DNA of 64,000 nucleotides, taken from NCBI GenBank assembly GCA_028554795.2, contig CM068832.1, positions 86,142,511 to 86,206,510 of the forward strand, read 5' to 3'. How positions within the stretch are numbered: the stretch's first letter is position 1; each line of letters starts with the position of its first letter. Positions 35,701 through 47,640 of this stretch are shown piece by piece. The notes beneath the pieces are model-generated. The model saw only the letters and a list, made by a program, of their open reading frames with translations, had not been told where the DNA came from and searched no databases. This stretch comes from Sinohyriopsis cumingii. Lineage: Eukaryota; Mollusca; Bivalvia; Unionida; Unionidae. The translations under genes and the position numbers were made by a program.

Positions 35701-38700
35701 CAGACTTTGGTCGATTGTTACACTACATACCCTCGTGGTACCATGTTTTGTTTCTAAAACAAGGAATAGTCCTTTCATTTACTGGTGATTAGTATCAGAT
35801 GGTTATTGGAGACAATAGTATTACTGATGTTTATTTAGGCATTAACTTGTGATGTGACAGGCAGTGGTACGAAGATCGTGGTTCTGAGCGCAGATGCATC
35901 GCTTCAAAGAGACGAGTGAAGGTACCTCGCATAGGAATTACTTCTTGTGGTCAAAGAAAGAAGCTGCTAAATTATAATACCTAAAGATGAACAGATGTTA
36001 GATGATATACATGGAGATAATGTGACGTTTGCAGTTGTGTCAGAAACGACATGTATATGACTCGGGCTTTTACAAAGAGAAATATACAAAATTGGTTCTG
36101 AGCACGGATGCAAAAATTGATACGGTACTTTATAGGTCAGATGCTAGAATCATTGATGTAATTGAAATAATATGAAAAGCACGAACATTGTGAAGTTGGT
36201 TGATTTATACAGGACACATATTTTTAAATATGCTGTTAAAGATGTTACTTAGAGCATGGTATTTCATATATGAAGTTGTTTTGGTTCCCAGCGGGGATAT
36301 TATCATCGACGGAGTAAATGCCCGTATTCAACATGTTATCGGCACATGATTGGGAAAAGGACTTGAACTTATATGCAACTGTAAATATCTTATTCATTTT
36401 GTCCTTTGTTCTGAAAGACGTATGAATATTGGAATTGTACTTTTGTGTAATTTGCTTTTTACGATGAATTGTTGGTTCTAGGCACGGATGTTATAATGGA
36501 ACATGCAGTCAAGAGTAGACTTTGGTCGATTGTTACACTACATACCCTCGTGGTACGTTGTTTTGTTTCTAAAATAAGGAATAGTCCTTTCATTTACTGG
36601 TGATTAGTATCAGATGGTTATTGGAGATAATAGTATTACTGATGTTTATTTAGGCATCAACTTGTGCTGTGACAGGCAGTGGTAAGAAGGACGTGGTTCT
36701 GAGCGCAGATGCATCGCTTCAAAGAAACGAGTGTAGGAACCTTGCATAGGAATCACTTCTTGTGGTCAATGATTTAAGAATGAAGCTGCTAAATTATAAT
36801 ACCTAACGACGAAGAGATGTTAGATGATAAACATGGAGATAATGTGACGTGTGCAGATGTGTAAGAAACGAAATATACATGACTCATGCTTTTACAAAGA
36901 GAAATAAGTAAATTGGTTCTGAGCACGGATGCAAAAATTGATACGGTACTTTATAGGTCAGATGCTAGAATCATTGATGTAATTGAAATAATATGAAAAG
37001 CACGAAGAGTGTGAAGTTATTTGATTTACACAGGACACATATTTTTAATTATGCTATTAAAGATGTTACTTAGAGCATGGTATTTCATATATGAAGTTGT
37101 TTTGGTTCCCAGCGGGGATGTTATCATCGACGGAGTAAATGCCCGTATTCAACATGTTATCGGCACATGATTGGGAAAAGGACTTGAATTTACATGCAAC
37201 TGTAAATATCTTATTCATTTTGTCCTTTGTTCTGAAAGACGTATGAATATCGGAATTGTACTTTTGTGTAATTTGCTTTTTACGATGAATTGTTGGTTCT
37301 AGGCACGGATGTTATAATGGAACATGCAGTCAAGAGTAGACTTTGGTCGATTGTTACACTACATACCCTCGTGGTACGATGTTTTGTTTCTAAAATAAGG
37401 AATAGTCCTTTCATTTATTGGTGATTAGTATCAGATGGTTATTGCAGACAATAGTATTACTGATGTTTATTTAGGCATTAACTTGTGATGTGACAGGCAG
37501 TGGTACGAAGATCGTGGTTTTGAGCGCAGATGCATCGCTTCAAAGAGACGAGTGAAGGTACCTCGCATAGGAATCACTTCTTGTGGTCAAAGAAAGAAGC
37601 TGCTAAATTATAATACCTAACGACGAAGAGATGTTAGATGATAAACATGGAGATAATGTGACGTTTGCAGAAACGACATGTATATGACTCGGGCTTTTAC
37701 AAAGAGAAATATACAAAATTGGTTCTGAGCACGGATGCAAAAATTGATACGGTACTTTATAGGTCAGATGCTAGAATCATTGATGTAATTGAAATAATAT
37801 GAAAAGCACGAACATTGTGAAGTTGGTTGATTTATACAGGACACATATTTTTAAATATGCTGTTAAAGATGTTACTTAGAGCATGGTATTTCATATATGA
37901 AGTTGTTTTGGTTCCCAGCGGGGATGTTATCATCGACGGAGTAAATGCCCGTATTCAACATGTTATCGGCACATGATTGGGAAAAGGACTTGAATTTATA
38001 TGCAACTGTAAATATCTTATTCATTTTGTCCTTTGTTCTGAAAGACGTATGAATATCGGAATTGTACTTTTGTGTAATTTGCTTTTTACGATGAATTGTT
38101 GGTTCTAGGAACGGATGTTATAATGGAACATGCAGTCAAGAGTAGACTTTGGTCGATTGTTACACTACATACCCTCGTGGTACGATGTTTTGTTTCTAAA
38201 ATAAGGAATAGTCCTTTCATTTACTGTTGATTAGTATCAGATGGTTATTGGAGACAATAGTATTACTGATGTTTATTTAGGCATCAACTTGTGCTGTGAC
38301 AGGCAGTGATAAGAAGGACGTGGTTCTGAGCGCAGATGCATCGCTTCAAAGAAACGAGTGTAGGAACCTTGCATAGGAATCACTTCTTGTGGTCAATGAT
38401 TTAAGAATGAAGCTGCTAAATTATAATACCTAATGACGAAGAGATGTTAGATGATAAACATGGAGATAATGTGACGTGTGCAGATGTGTAAGAAACGAAA
38501 TATACATGACTCATGCTTTTATAAAGAGAAATAAGTAAATTGGTTCTGAGCACGGATGCAAAAATTGATACGGTACTTTATAGGTCAGATGCATGAATCA
38601 TTGCTGTAATTGAAATAATATGAAAAGCACGAAGAGTGTGAAGTTATTTGATTTACAGAGGACACATATTTTTAATTATGCTATTAAAGATGTTACTTAG

Positions 38701-39060
38701 AGCATGGTATTTCATATATGAAGTTGTTTTGGTTCCCAGCGGGGATGTTATCATCGACGGAGTAAATGCCCGTATTCAACATGTTATCGGCACATGATTG
38801 GGAAAAGGACTTGAATTTATATGCGACTGTAAATATCTTATTCATTTTGTCCTTTGTTCTGAAAGACGTATGAATATCGGAATTGTACTTTTATGTAATT
38901 TGCTTTTTACGATGAATTGTTGGTTCTAGGCACGGATGTTATAATGGAACATGCAGTCAAGAGTAGACTTTGGTCGATTGTTACACTACATACCCTCGTG
39001 GTAAGATGTTTTGTTTCTAAAATAAGGAATAGTCCTTTCATTTACTGGTGATTAGTTTCC
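29750..39060 (+). repeat. Satellite array with ~820-bp higher-order units
   Basis: The string CCCAGCGGGGAT recurs at about 30099, 30919, 31741, 32562, 33383, 34666, 35472, 36287, 37108, 37914 and 38735. Spacing is 806-822 bp except for one 1283-bp interval containing an inserted MITE. Inside each unit four related monomers of about 190, 191, 221 and 220 bp begin with variants of GGTTCtgAGCacgGATG, so the array is a four-monomer higher-order repeat. Units are nearly identical. Two sub-variants, marked by 'aagagtgtgaagttatttg' versus 'aacattgtgaagttggttg', alternate along the array. There is no open reading frame and no transcript signal. Role unknown; heterochromatic or centromeric satellite is one possibility. 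Confidence 0.9.
33970..34433. mobile_element. MITE inserted in a satellite unit
   Basis: The ends are 17-bp inverted repeats (GGTATAACGGTACCAAT and, reversed, GGTATCACGGTACCAAT), 16 of 17 matching. ATAT flanks both ends (33966-33969, 34434-34437), and the uninterrupted units carry ATAT once at this point, so this is a 4-bp target duplication. The 464-bp body has no coding capacity. Only one unit has it, so it arrived after most of the array was amplified. Superfamily not assigned. Confidence 0.85.
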
Positions 39061-39990
39061 ATAAGGCATCAAATTGTGAAATAATGTGACGTGTGCAGAT
39101 GTGTAAGAAACGAAATATACACGACTCAGGCTTTTAGAAAGAGAAATATTTAAATTGGTTCTTAGCACGGATGTAAAATTTGATACGTCACATCTTAGAT
39201 CTGGTGCTTTGATGTAAGTGAAATAACATGAAAATCACCAACATTATGAAATTTGTTGATTTATTCAGCACGCAGAATTTCAGATATGCTAACTATAATA
39301 TGATAAAACATACGTGAAGCTGTTTTGGTTCCCAGTGGGGATTTTATCATTCATGATGTGAATGTCCTTATTCTACGTGGAGATAAATTTACTTCTACAA
39401 ATGAGAAAGAAACCCAATATATATTAGTCATTTTCGTAGAGAAATACACAAGCTGGTTCTGACCAGGTATGCTAAAATTGAAATGTTAGGTTGATGTGAA
39501 GGAAGCCCAGTACATTTTACTTATACACATACAAACACAGATGAATAAGTTAGTTGTTTATACTGGTGCTATAATTCATATGGTACTTCATAGCACATGT
39601 CCATATATCTTCTCAGGAACACGAAACAATAGAATTCCATGATATTCGTTGATTTCTGTACATTTGCAGAATAGACTATATTTATTATTGTGTTGTAGAG
39701 AAACACGAATCTAGTGGCTGGTTTAAAGTACGGATGCAAATATTTGAGTGGTATTACATACCCCATTTTAGTAGGCGCTACATGACAGAGTAAAAGCGCT
39801 TCGTGAAGTTCCTAGATTGACTAGATTGATCATGGACACAGAATTTGAATAAACTTAGGAATGATTTTGAGTATTGCTAGAAAATGCCTTTAATTGTTTG
39901 GGTTACTGGTGAAAATGTTATGATCGCTGATGTAAATGCTCGTATTCAACATATTATGGGTACAGGATTTAAAAAATACACTCCCCCCCC
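39060..39990 (+). repeat. Diverged satellite monomers at the right edge
   Basis: Decayed monomers still show the start box at about 39154 (GGTTCTTAGCACGGATG), 39328 (GGTTCCCAGTGGGGAT), 39453 (GGTTCTGACCAGGTATG), 39719 and 39899. Divergence rises away from the array, as expected at the edge of a satellite maintained by unequal exchange. Confidence 0.7.
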
Positions 39991-40305
39991 AAAAAAAAAG
40001 AAAAATGTCCTGAATTTGTACAGTGATATAGAGATCTGAAACTTTGACATTTCTTTTGAGATCTGTATGCGAGACTTATCAAGAAATTTAAACATTTTGA
40101 AAGAAGTGGGGCTAGTTCGAGGTGAGGATGGTGTAAGGGAGACTGCAATACGATTTATAAATACGTCCATTGTACTACGAATCGTTTGTTCGTTGTCAGG
40201 ATTTACCCATATTAATCGAGGATTCCAAAAGGTCCCTTAATTTCTCCTGAATTTTGTTAAGGTGCGGTAGCTCGTGCGCTTATTTAATTCATATCGCGAG
40301 TGTAT

Positions 40306-40311
<6 letters not shown>

Positions 40312-40354
<43 letters not shown>
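40312..40354 (+). repeat. GA microsatellite
   Basis: GA run of about 21 units. A second GA run lies at 40481-40513. Confidence 0.95.
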
Positions 40355-40356
<2 letters not shown>

Positions 40357-40477
40357 ACTGATGATGTCATATTTAGTAGCAGAAGTAAGTTTTGAGGTTA
40401 ATATTTTGGAAAGAAATGTTCTTTGTAAACGTAAGAAACATATGTGGTGACTTTGTCATGTTGAATTGAAATATCAA

Positions 40478-40515
<38 letters not shown>

Positions 40516-40654
40516 TGTGTTTTCATATGCCTTCGCTTTATTACAGTACTCCGTGCACGAAGAAATATTGTTATTTCACTTTACTTGAAGAGACAGAGGT
40601 AACACATTTATTATCTCTTTTGTTGTTAAAAATCCCATTTACACACACTCACAC

Positions 40655-40923
40655 ATGATCTTTTTTCTTCTAGTTCTTCTTCGTACAATTGCTAATAAAG
40701 GGAAATTACTCTTGAATTGGTTCTCAGCGTGGATGTTTGGCAGTGGTTCTAGCTGTGGACTTCCGGTTCTTCTCGCGGATGTGCACTGCAAGACACTGTT
40801 GAATGTAACAGCCCATGGCTCATATAAGCATCCCGTGACAAACACATGGAAGATAAAACATGTTCACAGTCTGGCACTGATGGTGAAGTTGAGAAGTCTG
40901 ACTATACCAAAGGAGCTAGATGA
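40655..40923 (+). pseudogene. 5' part of a His-Me-finger endonuclease-like gene
   Basis: The frame encodes a segment with HGSYKHPVTNTWKIKHVHSL followed by IPKELD, resembling the start of the zinc-binding His-Me-finger (I-PpoI-like, zf-His_Me_endon) domain seen in many invertebrate genomes. It breaks off at the 16-bp repeat 40908-40923, where LINE-like sequence begins. The rest of such a domain is found at 48424-48594 after the second copy of the same 16 bp, in the same codon phase. The first codons overlap diverged satellite-like boxes (about 40718 and 40744). Confidence 0.45.
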
Positions 40924-41337
40924 TTCATTCGTGCGCATAGATAGAAAATGCCACCTAAGCAGGCCGCGGGATCGAAGGGCGCCAAGAATATAACTCGGTG
41001 AATCACAATAGTGAATTAATAACTCAGTGAATCACAATAGTGAAAATAAATGTGTGTTTGAAAATAACAATAGTGAAACTAAATGTGTGTTTTGAAATAA
41101 CACCAAATAGTGAACCTTTTCTTTTCATGTGTAAGGAAAATAGGTGACAATCAACCACAGACTTCTTCTTACCACTCAATAGTGACTTTTCTTGAAGAAA
41201 GACATTATTACCCAAGGATTAACACAAAGGATTTTTTTCAAGTGAACGATTCTATAACAAAGAAAAAAAAGGTAAAGAAAAATACTATCTATCCTTTCAT
41301 CACACTTTTACACTACATTAGGTCTCTACACAACACA

Positions 41338-42549
41338 ATGGCAACAAACATCATACCGCAAACCCCCAACGCTGAAAACCTTCTCTGGGAATATTTCCGG
41401 ACGGAGGAAGAAGACGTTGAGCAAGGAAGGCTCTACAAGGCTTACCGAGACCCGTCGGTTCAAGCCATAGACCTGTCCGAAACTATGCAACAAGACCGCC
41501 CGACAGCACAGCACATCATTGCTGCCCTGACGGCTAGAGGTCTAGGAGGGAAAATAGACACCCTCTACCACCTGGGTAAGGGTGTATACCTCCTATACCC
41601 AAAACAAAACGAACCCCTACTAAAAGGGGGAAGCATAATAATTAATGGGACAACAGCGAAAGTCTCAAAACCACCCCCAATCACAAAAATGATTGAGCGC
41701 AAATACACAGACATATATATCTCCCATTTCCCAAGAGAGATCTCCCTAGAGACTTTCCAACAGGGATTCGAGCACAGGCTCAACGTGAAGGTACACAAAA
41801 TCAAACGAGACATATACAAGAATACGATCGATGTCCACAACGGAAAGATCGTTGTGCAGGTGGACAAGGCCGATACCCACAAAATACCAGAGTATTTCAA
41901 AATAATGGGACTCCTAGTACAGTCGTACTTCTACGAGTCACACATGGTACGGCCATGCAGTAATTGCAACACCCTAGGGCACACGAAATGGACGTGCCCA
42001 AATCAATCACAAAAGAGAAAAACTCTACTCCCCACCCCAACCACATCCACAACAGCAAAACAAATTGCACAAACATACGCTGACATTGTGAAACACATAC
42101 CCACCAAATCACAAATCACACAACAAGAGAGTGAGGCAGACGAACACACAGAAAGCCAAATCTCTCAAGACGCAGCAGAACAGGACACGCCTACACCAGA
42201 AGAAAATGAAATGCCACAAACTGAACAAACATCATCAAATCCAACCACCAACACCATGGAAGAGACAGAACCACACAACACAGAGGGAACTCTGACAAAC
42301 AACCAAATCACGAATGCACTAACCGAAGCCGCAACAAACGCACCACAAGAAATAAAAATGCAACAATTAACAACCCCCATTCCAACAGACACAGAAGAAT
42401 ATAGTGACATTGAAGTAGACATGGAACAAATTCCACCAACCACACCCACACAAACCAAAAACGAAAAAACAAATCACAGAAAAAATCCCCAAACAAAAAC
42501 CCACCAAAACTACATCAAGGAAACTCCACACCACAAACCAAGAGAATAA
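41338..42549 (+). CDS. LINE ORF1: nucleic-acid-binding protein with zinc knuckle
   Basis: A frame of 403 codons from ATG 41338 (MATNIIPQTPNAENLLWEYF). The same frame is open upstream to 41110, but that part is leader-like. An RRM-like segment (TDIYISHFPREISLETFQQ) precedes a CCHC knuckle: C207, C210, H215, C220 in CSNCNTLGHTKWTCPN. The C-terminal third is low-complexity, rich in Thr, Gln and Glu. This layout is usual for ORF1 proteins that coat LINE RNA. The frame is uninterrupted. Confidence 0.85.
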   Translation: MATNIIPQTPNAENLLWEYFRTEEEDVEQGRLYKAYRDPSVQAIDLSETMQQDRPTAQHIIAALTARGLGGKIDTLYHLGKGVYLLYPKQNEPLLKGGSIIINGTTAKVSKPPPITKMIERKYTDIYISHFPREISLETFQQGFEHRLNVKVHKIKRDIYKNTIDVHNGKIVVQVDKADTHKIPEYFKIMGLLVQSYFYESHMVRPCSNCNTLGHTKWTCPNQSQKRKTLLPTPTTSTTAKQIAQTYADIVKHIPTKSQITQQESEADEHTESQISQDAAEQDTPTPEENEMPQTEQTSSNPTTNTMEETEPHNTEGTLTNNQITNALTEAATNAPQEIKMQQLTTPIPTDTEEYSDIEVDMEQIPPTTPTQTKNEKTNHRKNPQTKTHQNYIKETPHHKPRE

Positions 42550-42761
42550 AGAAGATTCTCAAAGAAATGAGAAACCATAAACTTCTACTCCCCCCCATAG
42601 AGGCCAACACAACACCACCAATACCAGAAATATCAACCAACAACCAGACACCTGCACCAGCGAAAAAGACACACAATGACAAAGCACACAACAAAACCAC
42701 AATTTAAACTCAACAATCACCAATTACAACTGAAAACAATACAAACAACATATATACGAAA

Positions 42762-45700
42762 ATGGATCAAACGCTCAAGATACTATCATTAAATGCAAAT
42801 GGAATAGATTTCCAAAAAGCTAAAAAACTTAATAGACATAGCTAGCTCATATGATATTATCTGCGTTCAAGAAATCCATAATCCCATACAAAAAGTGATT
42901 AACTTCATAGAAGATCAACTCAACGGTATATTCCTGGTGCAAAGAGATTTCACCAGCAATAGATCAGGGGTTGGAATGATCATAAACAAAACAGTAACAA
43001 ACGCTAATCGGAAACAATTAACAACGCCCCCAGAAATGCGTGGAAGGCTACTACACATCAGCCTGTACGATATAGATATCATAAACATATACATGCCACC
43101 TAGAACAAACAAGAAGAAACCATTCATATACAAGTTATCTAATTATCTACAACAATACAACCTAAACAACACTCAAATCATTGGAGATTTCAATTCAGTG
43201 ACACACGATATTGATAAAGCAAAAGGCCTCGCAAAATGGGATAAAGACATACTAAATCACATCAAAGGACTAATACACAACAATAATCTAATAGACACGT
43301 ACCGCCTGCTACACCCCCACGATAGAAAATGCACTTTCCACCGCCCTGACAATGCGTCAAGAATTGACCGCGCATACATCACAAATAATTTCCAACAAAA
43401 CATTAGACAAAGCAACATCTTAACAGAAAAATTAGCTGATCATAACCACATTGAAATAGAAATAAAAATATCAAATAAAGACAAATGGGGAAGGGGATAC
43501 TGGAAGTTAAACAACACGGTCCTGTTACTACCAAAATATCAGGAAGAAATCCAAAATATCCTCTTCTCCATACAAAATCTAAATACACACATGATTTGGG
43601 ACGAAACGAAAGAACACATTAAAAGGATAAGTAGAAAATACGCCCGAATACAATCGGAACAACAACATCTACTTGAACAAGAATGCAGGTTCATAATAAA
43701 TTCAAACCACTACACAGAAGAAGAACACAATACAGCAGAATCAATTCTAAAACACATACAAAAAATTAGACAAAACGGAAACAAAATCAGAGCAGGGAAA
43801 TTTGATGACATATACATGATAGGAAAGAACATATATAAAAAAGAAGAAATAAAAAGAGGCATGCAGAGAAATATGACTAAACTAAAAACCGAACAAGGAA
43901 ACACATTAGAAACAAAAGAACAAATCCGTAACCACGCTAAAACCTTCTACACACAACTATATCAATCCCAAAACATAGAATGCCATAAAATACAACAATA
44001 CTTAGACAACACAACCACACCTACCATAGATGAAGATGATAGAGAGAAATGCGAAGAACCTATATCCCTCACAGAAATAAAGCAAGCAATAGACCAACTT
44101 AGTAAAAATAAATCACCGGGGTTAGATGGACTTACACCGGAATTTTATAAAGCCTTCCAACCATCCATTACACCAATACTACACAAACTATACAACAATA
44201 TTCAGTCGCAACATGAAATGACAGAATCCATGAAAACCAGTCTAATAACCTTATTATACAAAAACAAAGGGGACACTACAGATCTAAAAAACTGGCGCCC
44301 CATATCACTACTAAATACAGACTACAAAATATTAAGCAAAATCCTCACTAACAGAATTAGCAAAACACTAGGGAAAGTTATTAACTTGTGGTGAAAAAGG
44401 GAGAAATCTAACAAATAATATTTTATCAATACAAACTACACTAGAATACATGGAAAACAAAAACACTCCAGGGGCGATTATACTAATCGACCAGGAGAAA
44501 GCCTTTGACCGAATAGAGATAAACTACATCATAAAAGTGCTAAGAAAATTTGGTTTTGGCACGAACATCTGCAGCTGGGTTACCACCCTATACAATGACA
44601 TCAATTCTTCCATCCAAATTAAGGGGGCGCGAACAACACCTTTCCCAGTGCAGAGATCAGTACAGGAAGGTTGCCCCCATCCATGCTGCTCTATGTACTG
44701 GGGATAGAGATATTACGAAATAATATACAAGCAGACCCCAATATTACAGGGATAAAAACCCCAAATTTTAATGAAGAATGCAAAACATACCAACATGCAG
44801 ACGACTGCACCCATTTTATAACAACAACAACATCCTACCAACACCTTATTAAACAATATCAGACCTTTGGTACTATATCAGGCTCCAAAATTAATACAAA
44901 TAAAACGGAAGCACTACTTATAGGAACGTGGAAAGGCATACGTCCAGGTTTGCCACCCGAAATAATAAGGGACCACATCAAAGTATTAGGAGTAAACATC
45001 GTCAAAGGCAGTAAATATCTAAACTTCAAACAAATCTCAGAAAAGCTGAACAAACACATCAATACATGGAATATCAGACAGAACAACCTCATTGAAAAAA
45101 TACAAATAGCTAAAACATATCTATACAGCTCCATATGGCACGAATTTAACACAACACATTTCGAATTCACCTTCATAAATAAAATTGAAAGTAAAATAAT
45201 AAAACATATTTGGAATGGGAAAATCTCAAAACTCCCTAAATACTCCCTACAAAAAAGTCAAACACAAGGGGGTCTTCTTCTCCCTAATCTTAGAATCAAA
45301 CAAATCACCAATTATCTAGAAAGGATTAACATATTAACACCAAACCCCACATACCCCTGGCAAGGGCTATATATATACTGGTTTGGTTTTCTCCTTAAAC
45401 ATAAGCCCGATATATGTCTGAATAACAATCTCACAAAACAAATTGCACCCCCAAAGGGAAGTTACCGTGTAACAAATGCAATAAAAAAATATAGAGATCA
45501 ACCCGAAATATGGAAAGAAGAAAATAAAGAAAAAATCCAAGCCATATTACAAAACACATTACACCAAAAACAACCACACAAAATAGAAACAAAACTACTG
45601 CACCTACAATGGAGTAAAATCTGGAAAAAATGGGCAGGGATAAAAAATCCCAAAAACCAAAGCAAAATATTAGAATACATACACGATGCATGGTGGACAG

Positions 45701-45970
45701 GGGAAAAAGCCTACATGAGGAAAATAATAAAATCCATCCCCCCCCCGTTCAATCTGTAAAGAAGGAAGAGACACAAAAAAACACATCATACTAGAATGTA
45801 AAACACTCGCTCCACAGAGAGAACAAATAAAACAAAAAATCATAGCCACAAATGGACTTTATAATGAAAACAACTTATTATACACAGACGGGATACAAGA
45901 CAGTACCCTCTACCAAGAGACTATAAATTATATCCTATTGGCAATTGAAACAAGATGGAAAAATACTTGA
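42762..45970 (+). pseudogene. LINE ORF2: endonuclease and reverse transcriptase, frameshifted
   Basis: Starts at ATG 42762 (MDQTLKILSLNANGIDFQKA). Endonuclease: ICVQEIHN, IIGDFNSV, SRIDRAYI, LADHNHIEI. Reverse transcriptase: KSPGLDGLTPEF, NWRPISLL, LIDQEKAFDRI, EGCP and HADDCTHF (the YADD-type centre, here HADD). A C-terminal ICKEG....KKHIILEC zinc-like motif ends near 45970. The frame changes about four times: near 42825 (A run), 44388, 44672 (C run) and 45740 (run of C). Three of the four lie in or beside homopolymers, so assembly error is possible as well as decay. Otherwise the domains are continuous. Confidence 0.85.
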
Positions 45971-46261
45971 ATCACAGAAAACTAAATTCCAAAACCCAAA
46001 TAAACATAGCCTCATTAACTATATTACAAACAGACTACCCCCGCAAGGCAAATGCCACTACAGTCATAAATTAGACAAACACCAGGGGGATGCCGTCAAG
46101 ACGGAGAAACCAAAATTAACGACCCAAACAAAGACTGCATACAGACAGTAAACAAACCCCCCCCCCCCATGAGGGAAAAAGGGTAAATACACCCAACAAA
46201 ATGGCGCCCAACAAAATGAGAAAAAAGACAAAATACCCCCGTGCCAAAAGTAACACAAAGT

Positions 46262-46915
46262 AATACCTAGCAAAAAAGCAACATGGAGGGAAATACCCAG
46301 AAAAACACAAGAAAATTTCAAAAATCGGCAAAAAACACAAATAGAAACTACTGTGACTTTGCTCCCATGCAAAAGGTACAATACAAACTACCTAGCCATA
46401 CGGCAGCAGGGAGTTAGATAGACTATCTATTTTATTAATAATCAAAGGAAAACAACGAACCACACAAAACACGGTTAAAATGACTCTCATGCAAATAGTA
46501 CAAAAATACCTAGCAAAAAAGCAGCGAGAAAGTCCATTTCAAAATGTTTTCAAAAAATCGACAAATAACACAAATGAAAAATAGTGCGACTATGCTCCCA
46601 TGCAAAAGGTACAATACAAACTACCTAGCCACACAGCAGCAGGGAGTTAGATAGACTATTTATTTATTTTATTAATAATCGAAGGAAAACAACAAACCAC
46701 ATAAAACACGGTTAAAATGACTCATGCAAATGGTACAAAAATACCTAGCAAAAAAGCAGCGAGAAAGTCCTTTTCAAAATGCTTTCAAAAAATCGACAAA
46801 TAACACAAATGAAAAATATTGCTACTATACTCCCATGCAAAAGGTACAATACAAACCACCTAGCCATACGGCAGCAGGGAGTTTAGATAGACTATCTACT
46901 AGATCCAACACTGAG
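46262..46915 (+). repeat. Tandem repeat of ~234 bp, about 2.8 copies
   Basis: The GCAGCAGGGAGTT..AGATAGACTA string recurs at 46402, 46635 and 46871, periods 233 and 235-236. Units also share CTCCCATGCAAAAGGTACAA and ATACCTAGCAAAAAAGCA. It follows ORF2 of the LINE on the sense strand and may be part of its 3' untranslated region. Confidence 0.8.
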
Positions 46916-47069
46916 ATTCATTAATTATATAAAACACAAAACGACAGAAATCACATCAACTCAATTTTATTACGCGAAATACACGAATCGCAATAAACTA
47001 ACCACCATTTTCTTTTCACATGAACACAACAAACAATTGTTACAAGTCAAATATGCTTCCTTCTCTCTT

Positions 47070-47640
47070 TACACTCTAAACGTCAATTATTCCAACATTC
47101 CTCAGAACGGACGACACAATTCGGGTTAACAGCCACCGGCACCCACGGGCATTTAGATGTACACCATCAACATCCATATATAAGGAGCGGAAGCCTCAAA
47201 TATTACAGAAGCACACACTGAAGGAACCTTCGAAAACACGGCCCAACTCAGCATTTACTTGACGTACAAGACGAGAATATCGACTCCGGCTCAATCCCCA
47301 GGGTCGGAGCCGTGGCAGCAGAGACCCAACCAATACACAAGATACACCAGCCACCAGGACCGTCTCGCACAACTGTATAATTTACCCCACAATTTCTAAA
47401 GGCTGTACGGATCCAATATCATTCTCTCCAATTACAAAAAATACAACGTCTGGCACAGGACTCAGAGAGGGAGGACGACTCAAAAAACTAGTGACAGTAG
47501 CTCCGGGTCTACCCTCCATTACTACAGTCACATCCGAGGGGACATGGCATAGTGCACAAAGACTCGGGACACGTTGCAACCGGACCACGATACTATGACC
47601 GCATATTAATAACAACATCCTGAACTATAACAGAGTAACA
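47070..47640 (-). pseudogene. SGNH-hydrolase (esterase) domain remnant
   Basis: On the minus strand one frame shows the SGNH blocks in order: LLLICGHSIVVRL (block I, GHS in place of GDS), EGRPGATV (Gly block), PDVVFFVIGENDIG (block III with GxND) and MDVDGVHLNARG (block V, D-x-x-H). Spacing suits a single domain. Two in-frame stops (about 47377 and 47189) interrupt it. SGNH esterase domains of this kind occur in ORF1 of CR1-like LINEs and in other invertebrate mobile elements, so this is probably a piece of a second element lying antisense in or beside the Tx1-like LINE. Confidence 0.65.

Noticed and set aside
29750-39060. CRISPR-like or gene-cluster interpretation of the long repeat
   Set aside because: Repeats are contiguous 190-221-bp monomers without unique spacers and without open frames; this is an animal satellite.
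41565-46381. Many minus-strand frames with hydrophobic translations across the LINE
   Set aside because: They are antisense shadows of A/C-rich LINE coding sequence; their membrane-like look is a composition effect.
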